Source: Sipunculus nudus
Taxonomy: Eukaryota > Annelida > Sipuncula > Golfingiida > Sipunculidae
DNA length: 64,000 nt
NCBI GenBank assembly: GCA_026874595.1
Contig: CM049309.1
Location: 54,410,079-54,474,078 of the forward strand
Reading direction: 5' to 3'
The notes below the pieces were generated by a model, which was not told where the DNA came from, ran no database searches, and saw nothing but the letters and a program-made list of their open reading frames with translations. Position numbers and translations under genes: made by a program. Below are positions 54,801-58,371 of the stretch, piece by piece (within the stretch, counting starts at the first letter, position 1; each line of letters opens with the position of its first letter).

Positions 54801-57324
54801 ATCGGTACACTAGGTTTAAAACCTAAGGAAAAGGGTTGAAAAATTTCAGACATTTATATGCTCAAGCAGAGTCAGGAGGGTTCTCAAATACTGAATGCTA
54901 AATTGTAAATGAATTGGGTTTCATGGAAAAGAAAAGAAAATATCTACATCATAGCATATTTGTTCATTAAATATCAGGACTATTTTTGTATTTGATCTGA
55001 ATTTTTTTTTTGACAAAATTCTTTCCAGGAGTAATGGTGAAATTGATCGAGAATGCAGTTACTTACATTTTCAAGTGTGTTCATCTTAACAGCTGGACCA
55101 TTTCATAAATTTACATGTTCATGCAACATGAGGAGGGTTCTATTAAAATTTTTGGAATTTGCCTGGAATTTACATTAAATGAATAGGGTTGTCTGACATA
55201 CATGGAAAATTTCCAGTCTTGTATTTGGAAAACCTGAAATCTATTATGTGTAAATAATGTTAGTTATTTTCATTGAAAAGACCGCCTACAAACTTGGTCT
55301 TGGTTTTTAATGAACAAATACTATAGTGTAGAGATTGCTTCTTTTTTTAATAAGGAGTAAATAGGAATAAATTATGCCATGTAGTTAACAATGATTATTT
55401 CTAAGTGTGTTCATTTTAACAGCATTAGTCCTGATGGCTACCTGACCAAACTGAGTCGTGGGTTCCGTGCCAGAGAGAATAAGACCAATAAGACTCAGAC
55501 AGCTCGTGGAACAGCTGCTTATCCGCCAACGCCGTCTTCTCATATCAAGGCCCTGCAAGTCTCACAGGTGCTGGCTCATCTCTGTTTCTCATTACTATCA
55601 AATATAAACCAGTTTTTTTAGATAAAAAGGGGAGGCAAAACAAATAAATTATGTCTACAGATATGGCACCTGAGTTTTGGTATACCTTAGTAAAGGTCCT
55701 TGCCAAAGGCATAGAATGCCAACTCTGATATTTAATGAACCCCCACAGTTCTACATTTGAGAAGGCTGCTTTTATTCTCATTTTTTGTGCCATTAAGTCT
55801 GCAGCTTTCTCTCAGTATCATACAGGTTAATCTTGCTGGTTTTCTTATCATCACCACCTGCCCTCAGTGCCAGAGTAACAGTTTATTTGGTCAGCTTTAT
55901 AAGTCCCTGAGTGATCATATTCATACAGTTTTTCAGGTATATCTGGTTGTTAGAATAGTTTTCTTGTGTCAGTCATGTTTTTCAAGCCTTTGTCTCATAA
56001 AAGAAATTTGTTTCCTCAGATTTAAAAAAAAAGAATAGTTTGTTAATGTAGAAAATAGTACATGAATAATATAAGAAACATATAGATTAGCTGTTTTTTG
56101 CAGTCAAAAAAATAAAAACAGGATTGTTCTGATATTTATTAAATTTTATGTTTTATTTGATATACAGAAACCTGTATAAGTTATGCATTTCCAAGAATGT
56201 CTCATGACCAAAATCCTTTTGTGAACATACTACCTTGGTCACCTTAACTTTAAATGTAACATAATATTGAATGAGTATTTTGATTTCATAATTATATTTA
56301 AAACATTCTGATCATTTTGTAAAAATGTAAGTAATGTTTGTGTTATGAAAAAAAATACAATGCAATAAAAAGTCATATGTACAAGATCCTTGATTCAAGT
56401 GCAAATATAATGAAGTTCTGACCAATTTTTGCTTTGAGTGAGAGTTCTTGCTTTATTTTTTTAGACTTCCAAAATATCAAATAGACCTATCAGTACTGGG
56501 GATTGTGAATCCTAGGACCTGGACAGAAAGGGAAGCCATGATGAATACATATAAAGTGAGAAGGAAATGTTAGTCCTTTATTATATTGTTATTCCACAAA
56601 TGTTTAATTATTATTCCTCATGTTATAATTCAGAGTTACGGCGGTGAAGATCCTAGGACTTTCTCTTCTGTCACACAACAAAACGCTAATGGACTGGAAG
56701 GGAAGTCCCAGGTCCTGGTGGGGGACTACCCCAGACCAGTTTGGAATGTAAGTTGGTACTTATTCATTAGCAGCTCAATGCCTGCAGCACCACAAGAAAA
56801 CAAAACAAAACCTGTTTGTCAGGTTTAACATTACATGGATGTCTAAAGGAGTGATTTGGTTAATTGAGTTCTACCTTTTAATAAAGTCTAAAATTTGTAA
56901 ATGTTCTTTGAATGTTCAGAAAAAAATGATAGAAAAAGTTCACCTGGTTTTACCTTAAATACATATAAGAAAAATAAAGAAAACCACCAATCCTGATACA
57001 TTTGCAGTTTCACATCCAGTTTCATTAGGATGTAAGACTTCATTTAACAGATTTCCTTTTTTGATAAACTTGACATATGACTGATCCTCCGAACTATGAC
57101 TTTATAACTGTTGTTAGTTTTCCTGGATTTACCTAAATATATAAGTATGGCATAAAGATAGTAAATGCAGTAATCTTATGTGGTTGTTCTTTCTCATAGC
57201 CGTCTGTGGCAACAGGAAGACCTCTGACCTCTGAGAATAAACATCTGTTAAACAGTCATTTAAATACACCAAGGATCTTAGAGCTTGACATAAACAGAAT
57301 GCTGATTGGTCAAAATCAAGTCAG
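8537..57324 (+). CDS. Large multi-exon coiled-coil protein gene (28 exons, partial, family not recognised)
   Basis: Seen: 28 exons with AG acceptors and GT donors form one open frame of 3,599 nt (about 1,199 codons). Thirteen introns interrupt codons and the phases match at each, which supports a single transcript. Layout by visible residue: 1-33 Lys/Gly/Gln-rich; 34-91 acidic; 110-250 coiled coil with a Glu/Gln run; 251-379 Ser/Pro-rich; 380-526 compact helical block; 527-660 Ser/Arg-rich; 661-726 polar and acidic; 727-964 helical with coiled coil at about 870-928; 965-1199 helical then polar. No signal peptide, membrane segment, zinc site or catalytic motif is visible. Known: long coiled-coil proteins of this kind usually act in cytoskeletal, ciliary or centrosomal scaffolds. 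That role is only inferred here. The initiator ATG, stop codon and UTRs were not found, so both ends are open. Two separate genes meeting near 19552-22152 cannot be ruled out, because the junctions there are all phase 0. Confidence 0.85.
8612..9109 (+). other. Intron 1
   Basis: AT-rich, with no repeat recognised. GT-AG ends join exon 1 (phase 0) to the microexon. Confidence 0.6.
9110..9131 (+). CDS. Exon 2, 22-nt microexon
   Basis: Lies between TTTACAG and GTAAAT. It encodes GKNTKQK plus the first base of a Gly codon completed by exon 3. It continues the Lys/Gln-rich composition of exon 1. The phase 0 to 1 change matches the next exon, which supports it despite its length. Confidence 0.65.
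9534..10062. mobile_element. Hairpin-ended repeat family R1, copy 1
   Basis: Starts TTTTTAGC followed by a hairpin (9538-9566: AGCTCAG and TGACT pair with AGTCA and CTGAGCT around ATA), then a CCGT/CTGT tract (about 9586-9617) and a body starting GATGTGGCACGTTTTG. A near-identical copy begins at 63475. The right end is unclear; similarity to copy 2 holds to about 10060, where copy 2 meets the window end. No coding capacity. Confidence 0.8.
10063..11637 (+). other. Remainder of intron 2
   Basis: AT-rich intron with a C homopolymer (10403-10426). A pocket of higher complexity at 10270-10370 resembles an exon (ATTACAG upstream) but no phase-compatible donor was found. Confidence 0.5.
10403..10426. 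repeat. C homopolymer
   Basis: 24 consecutive C. The length is likely unstable or misassembled. Confidence 0.9.
11638..11813 (+). CDS. Exon 3 (acidic linker)
   Basis: Acceptor CCACAG, donor GTATGG. The incoming phase-1 G makes a Gly codon, then 58 codons follow, closing in phase 0. The product begins GKEYSEIGV and ends in a Glu/Asp-rich stretch (EFDDSFDLQDEESW). Composition turns from basic to acidic. Confidence 0.85.
11814..12939 (+). other. Introns 3 and 4 (part), nothing recognised
   Basis: AT-rich sequence around exon 4. No further exon or repeat recognised. Confidence 0.5.
12226..12279 (+). CDS. Exon 4 (18 codons)
   Basis: Acceptor TTTGACAG, strong donor GTAAGT. It encodes ASVPASHVPGRFVQYRNI in phase 0 and links the acidic stretch to the first coiled coil. 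Confidence 0.8.
12940..13165. repeat. Dispersed repeat family R10, copy 1
   Basis: Ordered blocks are shared with 46630-46835: GCTAGACACCC-type, GAGTGTACAATCTTG, a GTCAAAAATAA block and TGCAAATCTCT-type. Strongly diverged, class unknown. Confidence 0.5.
13347..13363. repeat. G homopolymer
   Basis: 17 consecutive G in the intron before exon 5. Confidence 0.9.
13680..13940. repeat. Dispersed repeat family R9, copy 2
   Basis: Shares TTGTTTATGTACAAGCTGT and the tail CCACATGTTATAAACATG with copies at 6784 and 23255. In the intron just before exon 5. Confidence 0.6.
14053..14169 (+). CDS. Exon 5 (start of first coiled coil)
   Basis: Acceptor TTTCTCCAG, donor GTGAGC, 39 codons, phase 0 at both ends. 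Heptad-like spacing of Leu/Val/Ile with charged residues (LSELEEQLDVTI, KVQTLKAQF) indicates a coiled coil. It is followed by intron DNA holding a pogo-type transposon. Confidence 0.88.
14390..15478 (+). mobile_element. Decayed pogo/Tigger-type DNA transposon
   Basis: The right end reads inward as CAGTGGAACCCCACAATTAC and is followed by TA (15479-15480), as expected for pogo-type ends and their TA duplication. Sub-terminal ACGACCACC words recur at 14403-14435 and 15388-15432 in the two ends. The terminal 10-15 bases on the left are missing or too diverged to see. Inside, about 14990-15070 encodes a CENP-B-type helix-turn-helix start (LKEKVVIIKAETPG, SQRQLAQQLKLK). The DDE catalytic region is absent and the element is about 1.1 kb, so it is a deletion derivative. 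Confidence 0.65.
14970..15110 (+). pseudogene. CENP-B/pogo HTH fragment of a transposase
   Basis: The frame at 14892-15182 contains a segment like the first helix-turn-helix of pogo and CENP-B proteins (KEKVVIIK, then SQRQLAQQL). Homology ends after about 30 residues, and no DDE domain follows. Not a host gene. Confidence 0.55.
15613..15732 (+). CDS. Exon 6 (coiled coil)
   Basis: Acceptor TTTGTAG, donor GTCAGT, 40 codons, phase 0. It continues the coiled coil (EREMLITQVEQAQKL and MDQLEDFINEQEEL). Confidence 0.88.
16081..16094. promoter_or_regulatory. Perfect RFX X-box-like palindrome
   Basis: GTTGCTAGGGCAAC fits the RFX consensus RYYRCC-N2-RGYAAC when read on the reverse strand (GTTGCC CT AGCAAC). 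RFX sites control many ciliary genes. This one is intronic, and about half a match per window is expected by chance. Confidence 0.25.
16450..17835 (+). mobile_element. DIRS-like retroelement fossil
   Basis: A GC-richer island in an AT-rich intron. Short stretches resemble the gag-like region and the start of the polymerase region of DIRS-type tyrosine-recombinase retrotransposons, for example near 17400-17510 and 17770-17830. The element is clearly broken, with many breaks, and incomplete; termini are not visible. It abuts repeat R5 at 17843. Age looks old, but it is less mutated toward AT than its surroundings. Confidence 0.4.
17843..18400. mobile_element. Hairpin-ended repeat family R5, copy 1
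   Basis: Starts with a perfect 10-bp stem (CCTCAGCCTT / AAGGCTGAGG, one-base loop, 17843-17863), then CTGTCTGTCC and a core of two units about 285 bases apart (CTTGTGATCGGGATATTTCG near 17912 and CTTGTGAGTGGGATTTCTCC near 18209). A second copy is at 42984-43425. Confidence 0.7.
18451..18636 (+). CDS. Exon 7 (Glu/Gln-rich coiled coil)
   Basis: Acceptor TCTGGAACAG, donor GTGATC, 62 codons, phase 0. It has runs of Glu, Lys and Gln (EQEEEEKRR, EQQAQQQQEKEEEEM) typical of a long single helix or coiled coil. A dispersed repeat copy ends within roughly 50-100 bases upstream of this acceptor. Confidence 0.88.
19231..19551 (+). CDS. Exon 8 (Ser/Pro-rich linker)
   Basis: Acceptor AAAATTAG. The proposed donor is GTTGGG after CAG at 19551, giving 107 codons in phase 0. 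Several SP and TP dipeptides (SPKLE, SPIPQ, SPGPS, VTPKA, SPEGQ) are candidate proline-directed phosphorylation sites in a probably disordered linker. The donor is weak; reading past it reaches a TGA at 19576-19578, so an alternative terminal exon is possible. Confidence 0.78.
19552..21325 (+). other. Intron 8, or alternative 3' UTR
   Basis: A TGA lies 25 bases past the exon 8 donor (19576-19578). About 1.4 kb of non-repetitive sequence follows, with an AATAAA at about 20982. It could be a plain intron or the 3' UTR of a short isoform. Confidence 0.4.
21326..21391 (+). CDS. Exon 9 (22 codons)
   Basis: Acceptor TTTTTGACAG, consensus donor GTGAGT. It encodes a short Ser-rich segment starting AQELLSRQG and ending SLSEGR, phase 0 at both ends. 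Confidence 0.75.
21392..22151 (+). other. Intron 9
   Basis: No repeat recognised. It ends in a poor acceptor context. If exon 10 is a first exon, this region would hold its promoter; no TATA box at a sensible distance stands out. Confidence 0.4.
22152..22592 (+). CDS. Exon 10 (147-residue helical block; possible alternative start at 22137)
   Basis: This is the largest and least repetitive coding block. It has helices rich in Leu with conserved-looking segments (EQEQVLMSLRHML, LTLFALAALIS, DEERLITLFMPD) and probably forms a folded domain I cannot name. An in-frame ATG at 22137 sits in a good Kozak context (ACCATGG), 15 bases before the only in-frame acceptor (AAAAG at 22151), whose pyrimidine tract is poor. 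The donor GTTAGA is also weak. Either it is an internal exon with suboptimal sites or the first coding exon of a shorter transcript. Confidence 0.85.
22593..24696 (+). other. Intron 10
   Basis: AT-rich intron of about 2.1 kb containing R9 copy 3 (23255-23580) and a short C-rich tract near 23766. No other feature. Confidence 0.5.
23255..23580. repeat. Dispersed repeat family R9, copy 3
   Basis: Blocks CCTGTTTACCTACAAGCTGT, TGTTGACAAACAGAAA, GTGGTTCATGCACATGTG, CATATGTTATGAACAAGTGG and GATATAAACAAAAC are shared in order with copies 1 and 2. About 300 bases, no coding capacity. Confidence 0.7.
24697..24855 (+). CDS. Exon 11 (Ser-rich linker)
   Basis: Acceptor TTTACTTCAG, donor GTAGTG, 53 codons, phase 0 at both ends. 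Ser/Pro/Asn-rich (KDSSLNSLSPSKG, SSSVSVSPG) and probably disordered. A 78-base tandem duplication starts about 10 bases after its donor. Confidence 0.82.
24868..25021. repeat. 78-base tandem duplication beside exon 11
   Basis: Two copies (CTAATCATACTCACCTC at 24883 and 24961), each followed by a CACAGG(T/C)GTGACTTAACC block and CTAACCTGACTAAT. It begins about 10 bases after the exon 11 donor. Confidence 0.85.
25022..28124 (+). other. Intron 11 remainder
   Basis: About 3 kb of AT-rich intron with an (AT)n tract (25565-25602) and a small GGTACAGGGGAA repeat (about 26678-26735, with a related copy near 26097). Nothing else recognised. Confidence 0.5.
25565..25602. repeat. (AT)n microsatellite
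   Basis: Perfect AT dinucleotide run of about 38 bases. Confidence 0.95.
28125..28368 (+). CDS. Exon 12 (Ser/Arg-rich, acidic end)
   Basis: Strong acceptor ATATTTTACAG, donor GTGAGA. It has 81 codons plus one base (phase 1 out). Arg/Ser-rich in the middle (RASLRSVHRS, RRSKSPALSLRS), ending acidic (DAELDEDADLPFPDD). The split Gly/Glu codon is completed in frame by exon 13. Confidence 0.87.
28414..28595 (-). repeat. tRNA-derived SINE-like repeat with 78-base duplication
   Basis: TGTTACGAAGATAAATTGTT at 28414 recurs at 28492 with a few changes. The reverse strand of 28530-28590 resembles a tRNA head: GCCAGACTTGTGCGCC, then a B-box-like GGGTTTGACTC. A complete tRNA fold is not obtained. Confidence 0.45.
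28936..29023 (+). CDS. Exon 13
   Basis: Acceptor TTTACGCAG, donor GTAGGT. The phase 1 entry gives Glu, then 28 codons of polar sequence (KSASSRHDIGTSPPPKEH) and two bases (AG) out. It is followed by a 4.2 kb intron. Confidence 0.8.
29105..29420. promoter_or_regulatory. CpG-rich islet 1
   Basis: CpG is frequent here and rare in flanking introns. It contains a GC box (CTCCGCCCACC), a CACGTG E-box in ACACGTGG and GGTTGCTAGG. Could be an unmethylated regulatory region or a younger insertion. Confidence 0.3.
29602..29617. repeat. G homopolymer
   Basis: 16 consecutive G. Confidence 0.9.
30057..30108. repeat. (AT)n microsatellite
   Basis: Perfect AT dinucleotide run of about 52 bases. Confidence 0.95.
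31583..31647. repeat. Short tandem duplication
   Basis: CATATCGTCGCATGCATATG and CATATCGTCGCATGCACATG, each followed by AACACATG; two copies about 38 bases apart. Confidence 0.85.
31860..32275. promoter_or_regulatory. CpG-rich islet 2 with E-boxes and CCAAT
   Basis: About 14 CpG in roughly 195 bases (32050-32245), far above its surroundings. It contains two CACGTG E-boxes, a repeated TGTCCGACCT, and GATTGGCTAA (inverted CCAAT). Promoter-like, but no transcript start or exon can be assigned. Confidence 0.35.
32350..32480 (-). repeat. tRNA-derived SINE-like element
   Basis: The reverse strand of about 32411-32463 reads like a tRNA: GGTTGGGTCACTGGA (A-box region), an ACTTATGA anticodon-loop-like stretch, then GGTTGCATCCCG (B-box-like). 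It does not close as a functional tRNA. Confidence 0.45.
33262..33351 (+). CDS. Exon 14 (acidic)
   Basis: Acceptor CTTCAAAG (weak tract), donor GTATGT. AG from exon 13 plus C makes Ser, then KSPDIPDIKEEDEEEAETEA and a Leu-rich turn, leaving two bases (CG). Phase 2 in and out agrees with both neighbours. Confidence 0.8.
33352..35452 (+). other. Intron 14
   Basis: AT-rich. About 34930-35260 is a degenerate repeat with a CTGTCTGGCCGTCC tract and TTAACAATTT, similar in style to the hairpin-ended families but too decayed to assign. Nothing else recognised. Confidence 0.45.
35453..35470 (+). CDS. Exon 15, 18-nt microexon
   Basis: Flanked by AACCTGCAG and GTAAAT. It completes the Arg codon of exon 14, adds VDITE, and starts a Trp codon finished by exon 16. 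Phase 2 to 2 on both sides, so skipping it keeps the frame. The triple phase match is the main support. Confidence 0.6.
35609..36141. mobile_element. TIR-bearing MITE in intron 15
   Basis: About 530 bases with terminal inverted repeats of about 35-38 bases: the left end contains CATGTCCACCTGTTTTTT (35628 on) and the right end its reverse complement (about 36105-36122), with matching TTTCA and CCCCT/CACCT blocks outside. No coding capacity and no clear target duplication, so superfamily unknown. Confidence 0.6.
36622..36728 (+). CDS. Exon 16 (helical)
   Basis: Acceptor GTAATTGTAG, donor GTTGGG (weak). After completing Trp it encodes KSIPMSEHPVV and a helix (EYLKTYEHIISF, DALSKLLMDK), phase 1 out. 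It opens the second ordered part of the protein. Confidence 0.85.
36876..37290. repeat. Dispersed repeat family R7, copy 1
   Basis: Shared with 52070-52470: GGACGGGACATATTATGGT against GGACGTAATATGGTG; a NNATAGATTATCTC-type block (36996 on); AGGCAAAATCTGTGCAT; and GAGGTCAGAGGTGACC. It contains two sub-units. It ends at the exon 17 polypyrimidine tract. Confidence 0.55.
37297..37404 (+). CDS. Exon 17 (helical)
   Basis: Acceptor CATTTAG, consensus donor GTAAGT. It completes an Asp codon, then 35 codons (IMSASQVLSDM, KEDRIIPQIEDM), phase 1 out, consistent with the next exon's Met. Confidence 0.85.
37770..38956. mobile_element. Tandem-core repeat element R4 (278-base units)
   Basis: Units begin near 38111, 38389 and 38667 (GCACTGCATCTGTCCG and variants), giving a 278-base period, with a partial unit before and after. 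Each unit carries two GGTGGYGCCACC-like palindromes; the one at 38791-38802 is exact. The right end is TATTCTAGTT (38945-38954), also found in R5. Fully non-coding. Confidence 0.8.
39480..39529 (+). CDS. Exon 18 (16 codons)
   Basis: Acceptor ATCTGACAG, donor GTATAC. It completes Met and encodes LQETAGLLTGILHMEQ, closing in phase 0. Confidence 0.8.
40064..40257 (+). CDS. Exon 19
   Basis: Acceptor CCATTACAG, consensus donor GTAAGT. It has 64 codons plus two bases: a polar segment with Ser/Thr (SRDNTHTNLTMREK, SRTTQWSAKSSGSS), then the start of a coiled coil (LKDLQDQYAV). Confidence 0.87.
40262..40678. repeat. Old diverged R2 units
   Basis: Decayed similarity to R2 (GACATCCTGGGAG, GGCACAAATTATGACTG, AAGTCTCCATGGATATTTGA). 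It immediately flanks the younger R2 array and starts right after the exon 19 donor. Confidence 0.55.
40679..42163. mobile_element. Tandem-core repeat element R2, array 1
   Basis: Left end TTTTTAG with an imperfect hairpin (40684-40707), a CTGTCCGTCCGTCTGTCC tract (about 40741-40760), then units at about 40785, 40942, 41277, 41605 and 41943. The spacing is 328-338 bases except for one shortened first unit. Each unit has CTGGACCTAGAATCTT, CTTGGAAACCTGAAATTAGG, CCCCCCAGAATAATGGAAAA, GATCACCATGATTCTTTGCA and a GGTGGCGCCACC-like palindrome. Right end near GACCTCTGGGTCTCTTGTT. Confidence 0.85.
42164..42432. repeat. Diverged R2-type unit with its own right end
   Basis: A decayed unit (TAGCATCTAGGGAGTTCCTG, AATCTTCTTGAAAACC) ending with TCAGCTGAGAGTCATAGCCA, the family's right-end block. 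Suggests the younger array lies inside or beside an older copy. Confidence 0.55.
42680..42797. mobile_element. Solo end of a pogo/Tigger-like element
   Basis: Reading inward on the reverse strand, the right end is CAGTGAAACCTCGTTGTGTC, typical of pogo/Tigger termini, next to TA-rich DNA. No opposite terminus or coding region seen. Confidence 0.5.
42797..42868. repeat. (TA)n microsatellite next to exon 20
   Basis: About 70 bases of TA dinucleotides, ending about 24 bases before exon 20. Probably length-polymorphic. Confidence 0.95.
42892..42939 (+). CDS. Exon 20 (coiled coil)
   Basis: Acceptor TTGTTTTGCAG, consensus donor GTAAGT. It completes Leu and encodes QHRLEDETKKHADQL, phase 2 out. It lies only about 20 bases downstream of a long (TA)n tract, so this acceptor's upstream sequence is probably length-variable. 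Confidence 0.85.
42984..43425. mobile_element. Hairpin-ended repeat family R5, copy 2
   Basis: TTTTTAGC leads into a hairpin (42988-43014: AGCCC and CAGCC pair with GGCTG and GGGCT), then CTGTCTGTCTGTCCGTCTGT and GTTAACTTTTACCTTGTGAG. Right end TATTCTAGTT (43416-43425). The body matches copy 1 at 17843. Sits between exons 20 and 21. Confidence 0.75.
43626..43725 (+). CDS. Exon 21 (coiled coil)
   Basis: Acceptor ATTTGCAG, donor GTGTGT. It completes Asn and encodes a clear heptad pattern (VVMMEMQDTINALQRELQAL), closing in phase 0. Confidence 0.87.
44433..44540 (+). CDS. Exon 22
   Basis: Acceptor GTATTACAG, donor GTAAGA, 36 codons, phase 0: SRGSTPVMFTRLDSER then a charged helix (KILKRAMNEQRLDSGRY). 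It is followed by the largest intron in the window (8,476 bases). Confidence 0.86.
44705..44900 (-). repeat. tRNA-derived SINE-like element
   Basis: The reverse strand of 44805-44870 reads TAGAGCACAGGGCTGAGAG, then GAGATCCTGAGTTTGAATTG, matching the order A-box, anticodon arm, B-box. The downstream body includes CCCCAAGGTGCAGTACTATG. The tRNA fold is degenerate. Confidence 0.55.
46630..46835. repeat. Dispersed repeat family R10, copy 2
   Basis: CCAGACACCCTCATGTCAGC, GAGTGTACAACCTTG, GGTCAAAAATAAATATCCAG and GTGTAAAATCTGTGACTTAG correspond in order to 12940-13165. Confidence 0.5.
49859..50075 (+). mobile_element. LTR-like fossil (possible solo LTR)
   Basis: Starts TGTCACATGACAG, has a GAGAGTCAGAGAGAGTC purine block and an AATAAA (about 49976) followed by AGACTTCTGTCATC. 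This resembles the R/U5 part of Gypsy-type LTRs of molluscs as I remember them. Ends are uncertain, no internal region or second LTR is visible, and it is probably old. Confidence 0.3.
51411..51845. mobile_element. Hairpin-ended repeat family R6, copy 1
   Basis: Carries a perfect 13-bp stem with a one-base loop (51419-51445, arms AGCAACTTCCTTG / CAAGGAAGTTGCT), then CTGTCCACTTGTCTGT, then two sub-units with GACAGATGAAGATCC (51577) and GACAGATGAAGAATCC (51716). Related text (GGTCAAAGGTCAAGGTCAC) occurs at 61740-62510. Confidence 0.6.
52070..52470. repeat. Dispersed repeat family R7, copy 2
   Basis: Corresponds to 36876-37290: CAATAGATTATCACGCC, AGCAAAATCCATACCTAT and GAGATCAGAGATCACAAGAC, plus a GGGCTGTCCGTCTGTAACTT tract near its left end. 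Confidence 0.55.
52623..52699. repeat. 42-base tandem duplication
   Basis: ATAAGGTTATGTCTAATACC followed by TAATATCTCAAGAG occurs twice, at 52623 and 52665, exactly. Confidence 0.95.
53017..53119 (+). CDS. Exon 23 (amphipathic helix)
   Basis: Acceptor ATATTTAG, donor GTACTT, 34 codons plus one base. It encodes DALEKMEEYISLPARRLAQL and VKKYVHHCHMKQIE, an amphipathic helix that looks well conserved in composition. Phase 1 out. Confidence 0.87.
53627..53703 (+). CDS. Exon 24
   Basis: Acceptor TTTATTGCAG, donor GTGAGT after GTG. It completes Glu and encodes NVRNSRSLNDNVFMTLDKM then EALQNV, closing in phase 0. Confidence 0.85.
54268..54410 (+). CDS. Exon 25 (helical)
   Basis: Acceptor TGGTTTCAG, donor GTGAGT, 47 codons plus two bases. 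Helices RARRWADHMDNL and MKLAQILMDTLDNIEQES are followed by a hydrophobic turn (GLFLIKPMFSYRP). The helical-to-turn pattern suggests part of a folded domain. Confidence 0.88.
55423..55567 (+). CDS. Exon 26
   Basis: Acceptor CATTTTAACAG, donor GTGCTG. AA plus C makes Asn, then ISPDGYLTKLSRGFRARE and a polar Thr/Asn/Lys-rich segment ending ALQVSQ, closing in phase 0. Confidence 0.87.
56634..56747 (+). CDS. Exon 27
   Basis: Acceptor ATAATTCAG, consensus donor GTAAGT, 38 codons, phase 0: SYGGEDPRTFSSVTQQN and a segment ending VLVGDYPRPVWN. Polar and probably loop-rich. Confidence 0.85.
56748..57199 (+). other. Intron 27
   Basis: About 450 bases, AT-rich, nothing recognised. Confidence 0.5.
57200..57324 (+). 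CDS. Exon 28 (last exon seen)
   Basis: Acceptor TTTCTCATAG, donor GTAAGC, 41 codons plus two bases (phase 2 out): PSVATGRPLTSENKHLL then a helix (ILELDINRMLIGQNQV). No stop is present, so at least one more exon must lie downstream, probably beyond the window. A repeat element starts about 30 bases after its donor. Confidence 0.85.
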
Positions 57325-57352
57325 GTAAGCATTTATCTACTGAATAATTCAG

Positions 57353-58371
57353 TTTTTAGCTCAGCTGACTTTCAGTCATGCTGAGCTAAAGCGATCACTC
57401 TTTGTCCGTGGTCTGTCTGTCCGTTAACCTGGCACGAATCGTAGCCGCTAGACTAAGAATCTTGTAACTTAACATTCTGAGAGGTCGATAAAAAATCTCC
57501 TTGGAAACCAGAAATTAGGTCTCTGTTACCCATATTCTTTGAGCTATTTGGCCCCAAAGTACCCCCCCAGAATAGTCAAAAATTTCATACAAAAACTTCA
57601 ATATCTCATTAACTACATCACTGATGGTCATGATTTTTGGCATACATATTGATCATGAGATGTTCCATCAGTTCCTGCAGACTGGTGGCGCCACCTGTAT
57701 TTTTCGATTTTTTACGAATTTTTTTCTCTATTTTTAGACCTTTAAAAATGAGAACATCTGTTAACAAGGCACAAATCGTAAAGACTGGACGTAGAATTTT
57801 CATTCTTGACACAGTGAGAGACCTATGAAAAGTCTCCATGAAAACCAGAAATTAGGTCTCTGTTACCCAAATCCTACGTGCTATGGGGCCCCAAAGTACC
57901 CTCCAGAATAGTCAAAATTTTCATACAAAAACATCAAAATCTCATTAACTACATCACTGATGGTCATGATTTTTGGCATACATATTGATCATGAGATGTT
58001 TCATCAGTTTCTGCAGACTGGTGGCGTCACCTGTATTTTTCGATTTTTTACGAATTGTTTTCTCTATTTTTAGACCTTTAAAAATGTGAACATTTGTTAA
58101 CAGGGCACAAATCGTAAAGACTGGACCTAGAATTTTCATTCTTGACACACAGGGAGACCCATGAATAGTCTCCATGGAAACCTGAAATTAGGTCTCTGTT
58201 ACCTATATCCTTTGAGCTCTGGGGCTCCCAATTACCCCCCAGAATAATGGAAAATTTGATAAAAAAAACTGCAGTATCTCAATAACTACTACACTGATGG
58301 TCATGATTTTTGGCATACATATTGATCATGAGGTGTTCCATCAGTTTCTGCAGACTGGGTGCGCCATCGCT
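57353..58371. mobile_element. Tandem-core repeat element R2, array 2
   Basis: TTTTTAGC and a hairpin (57358-57387, arms AGCTCAG, TGACT / AGTCA, CTGAGCT), then a GTCTGTCTGTCCGTTAACC tract and units at about 57430, 57768 and 58103 (period 335-338). Exact GGTGGCGCCACC at 57684-57695; one-base variant at 58020-58031. The third unit is cut off by element R3 at 58372. Minus-strand open frames here are only unit-length artefacts. Confidence 0.85.

Larger units (their letters stand above)
53704..56633 (+). other. Introns 24-26
   Basis: AT-rich introns between exons 24 and 27. No repeat family recognised. GT-AG ends as given under the exons. Confidence 0.5.
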
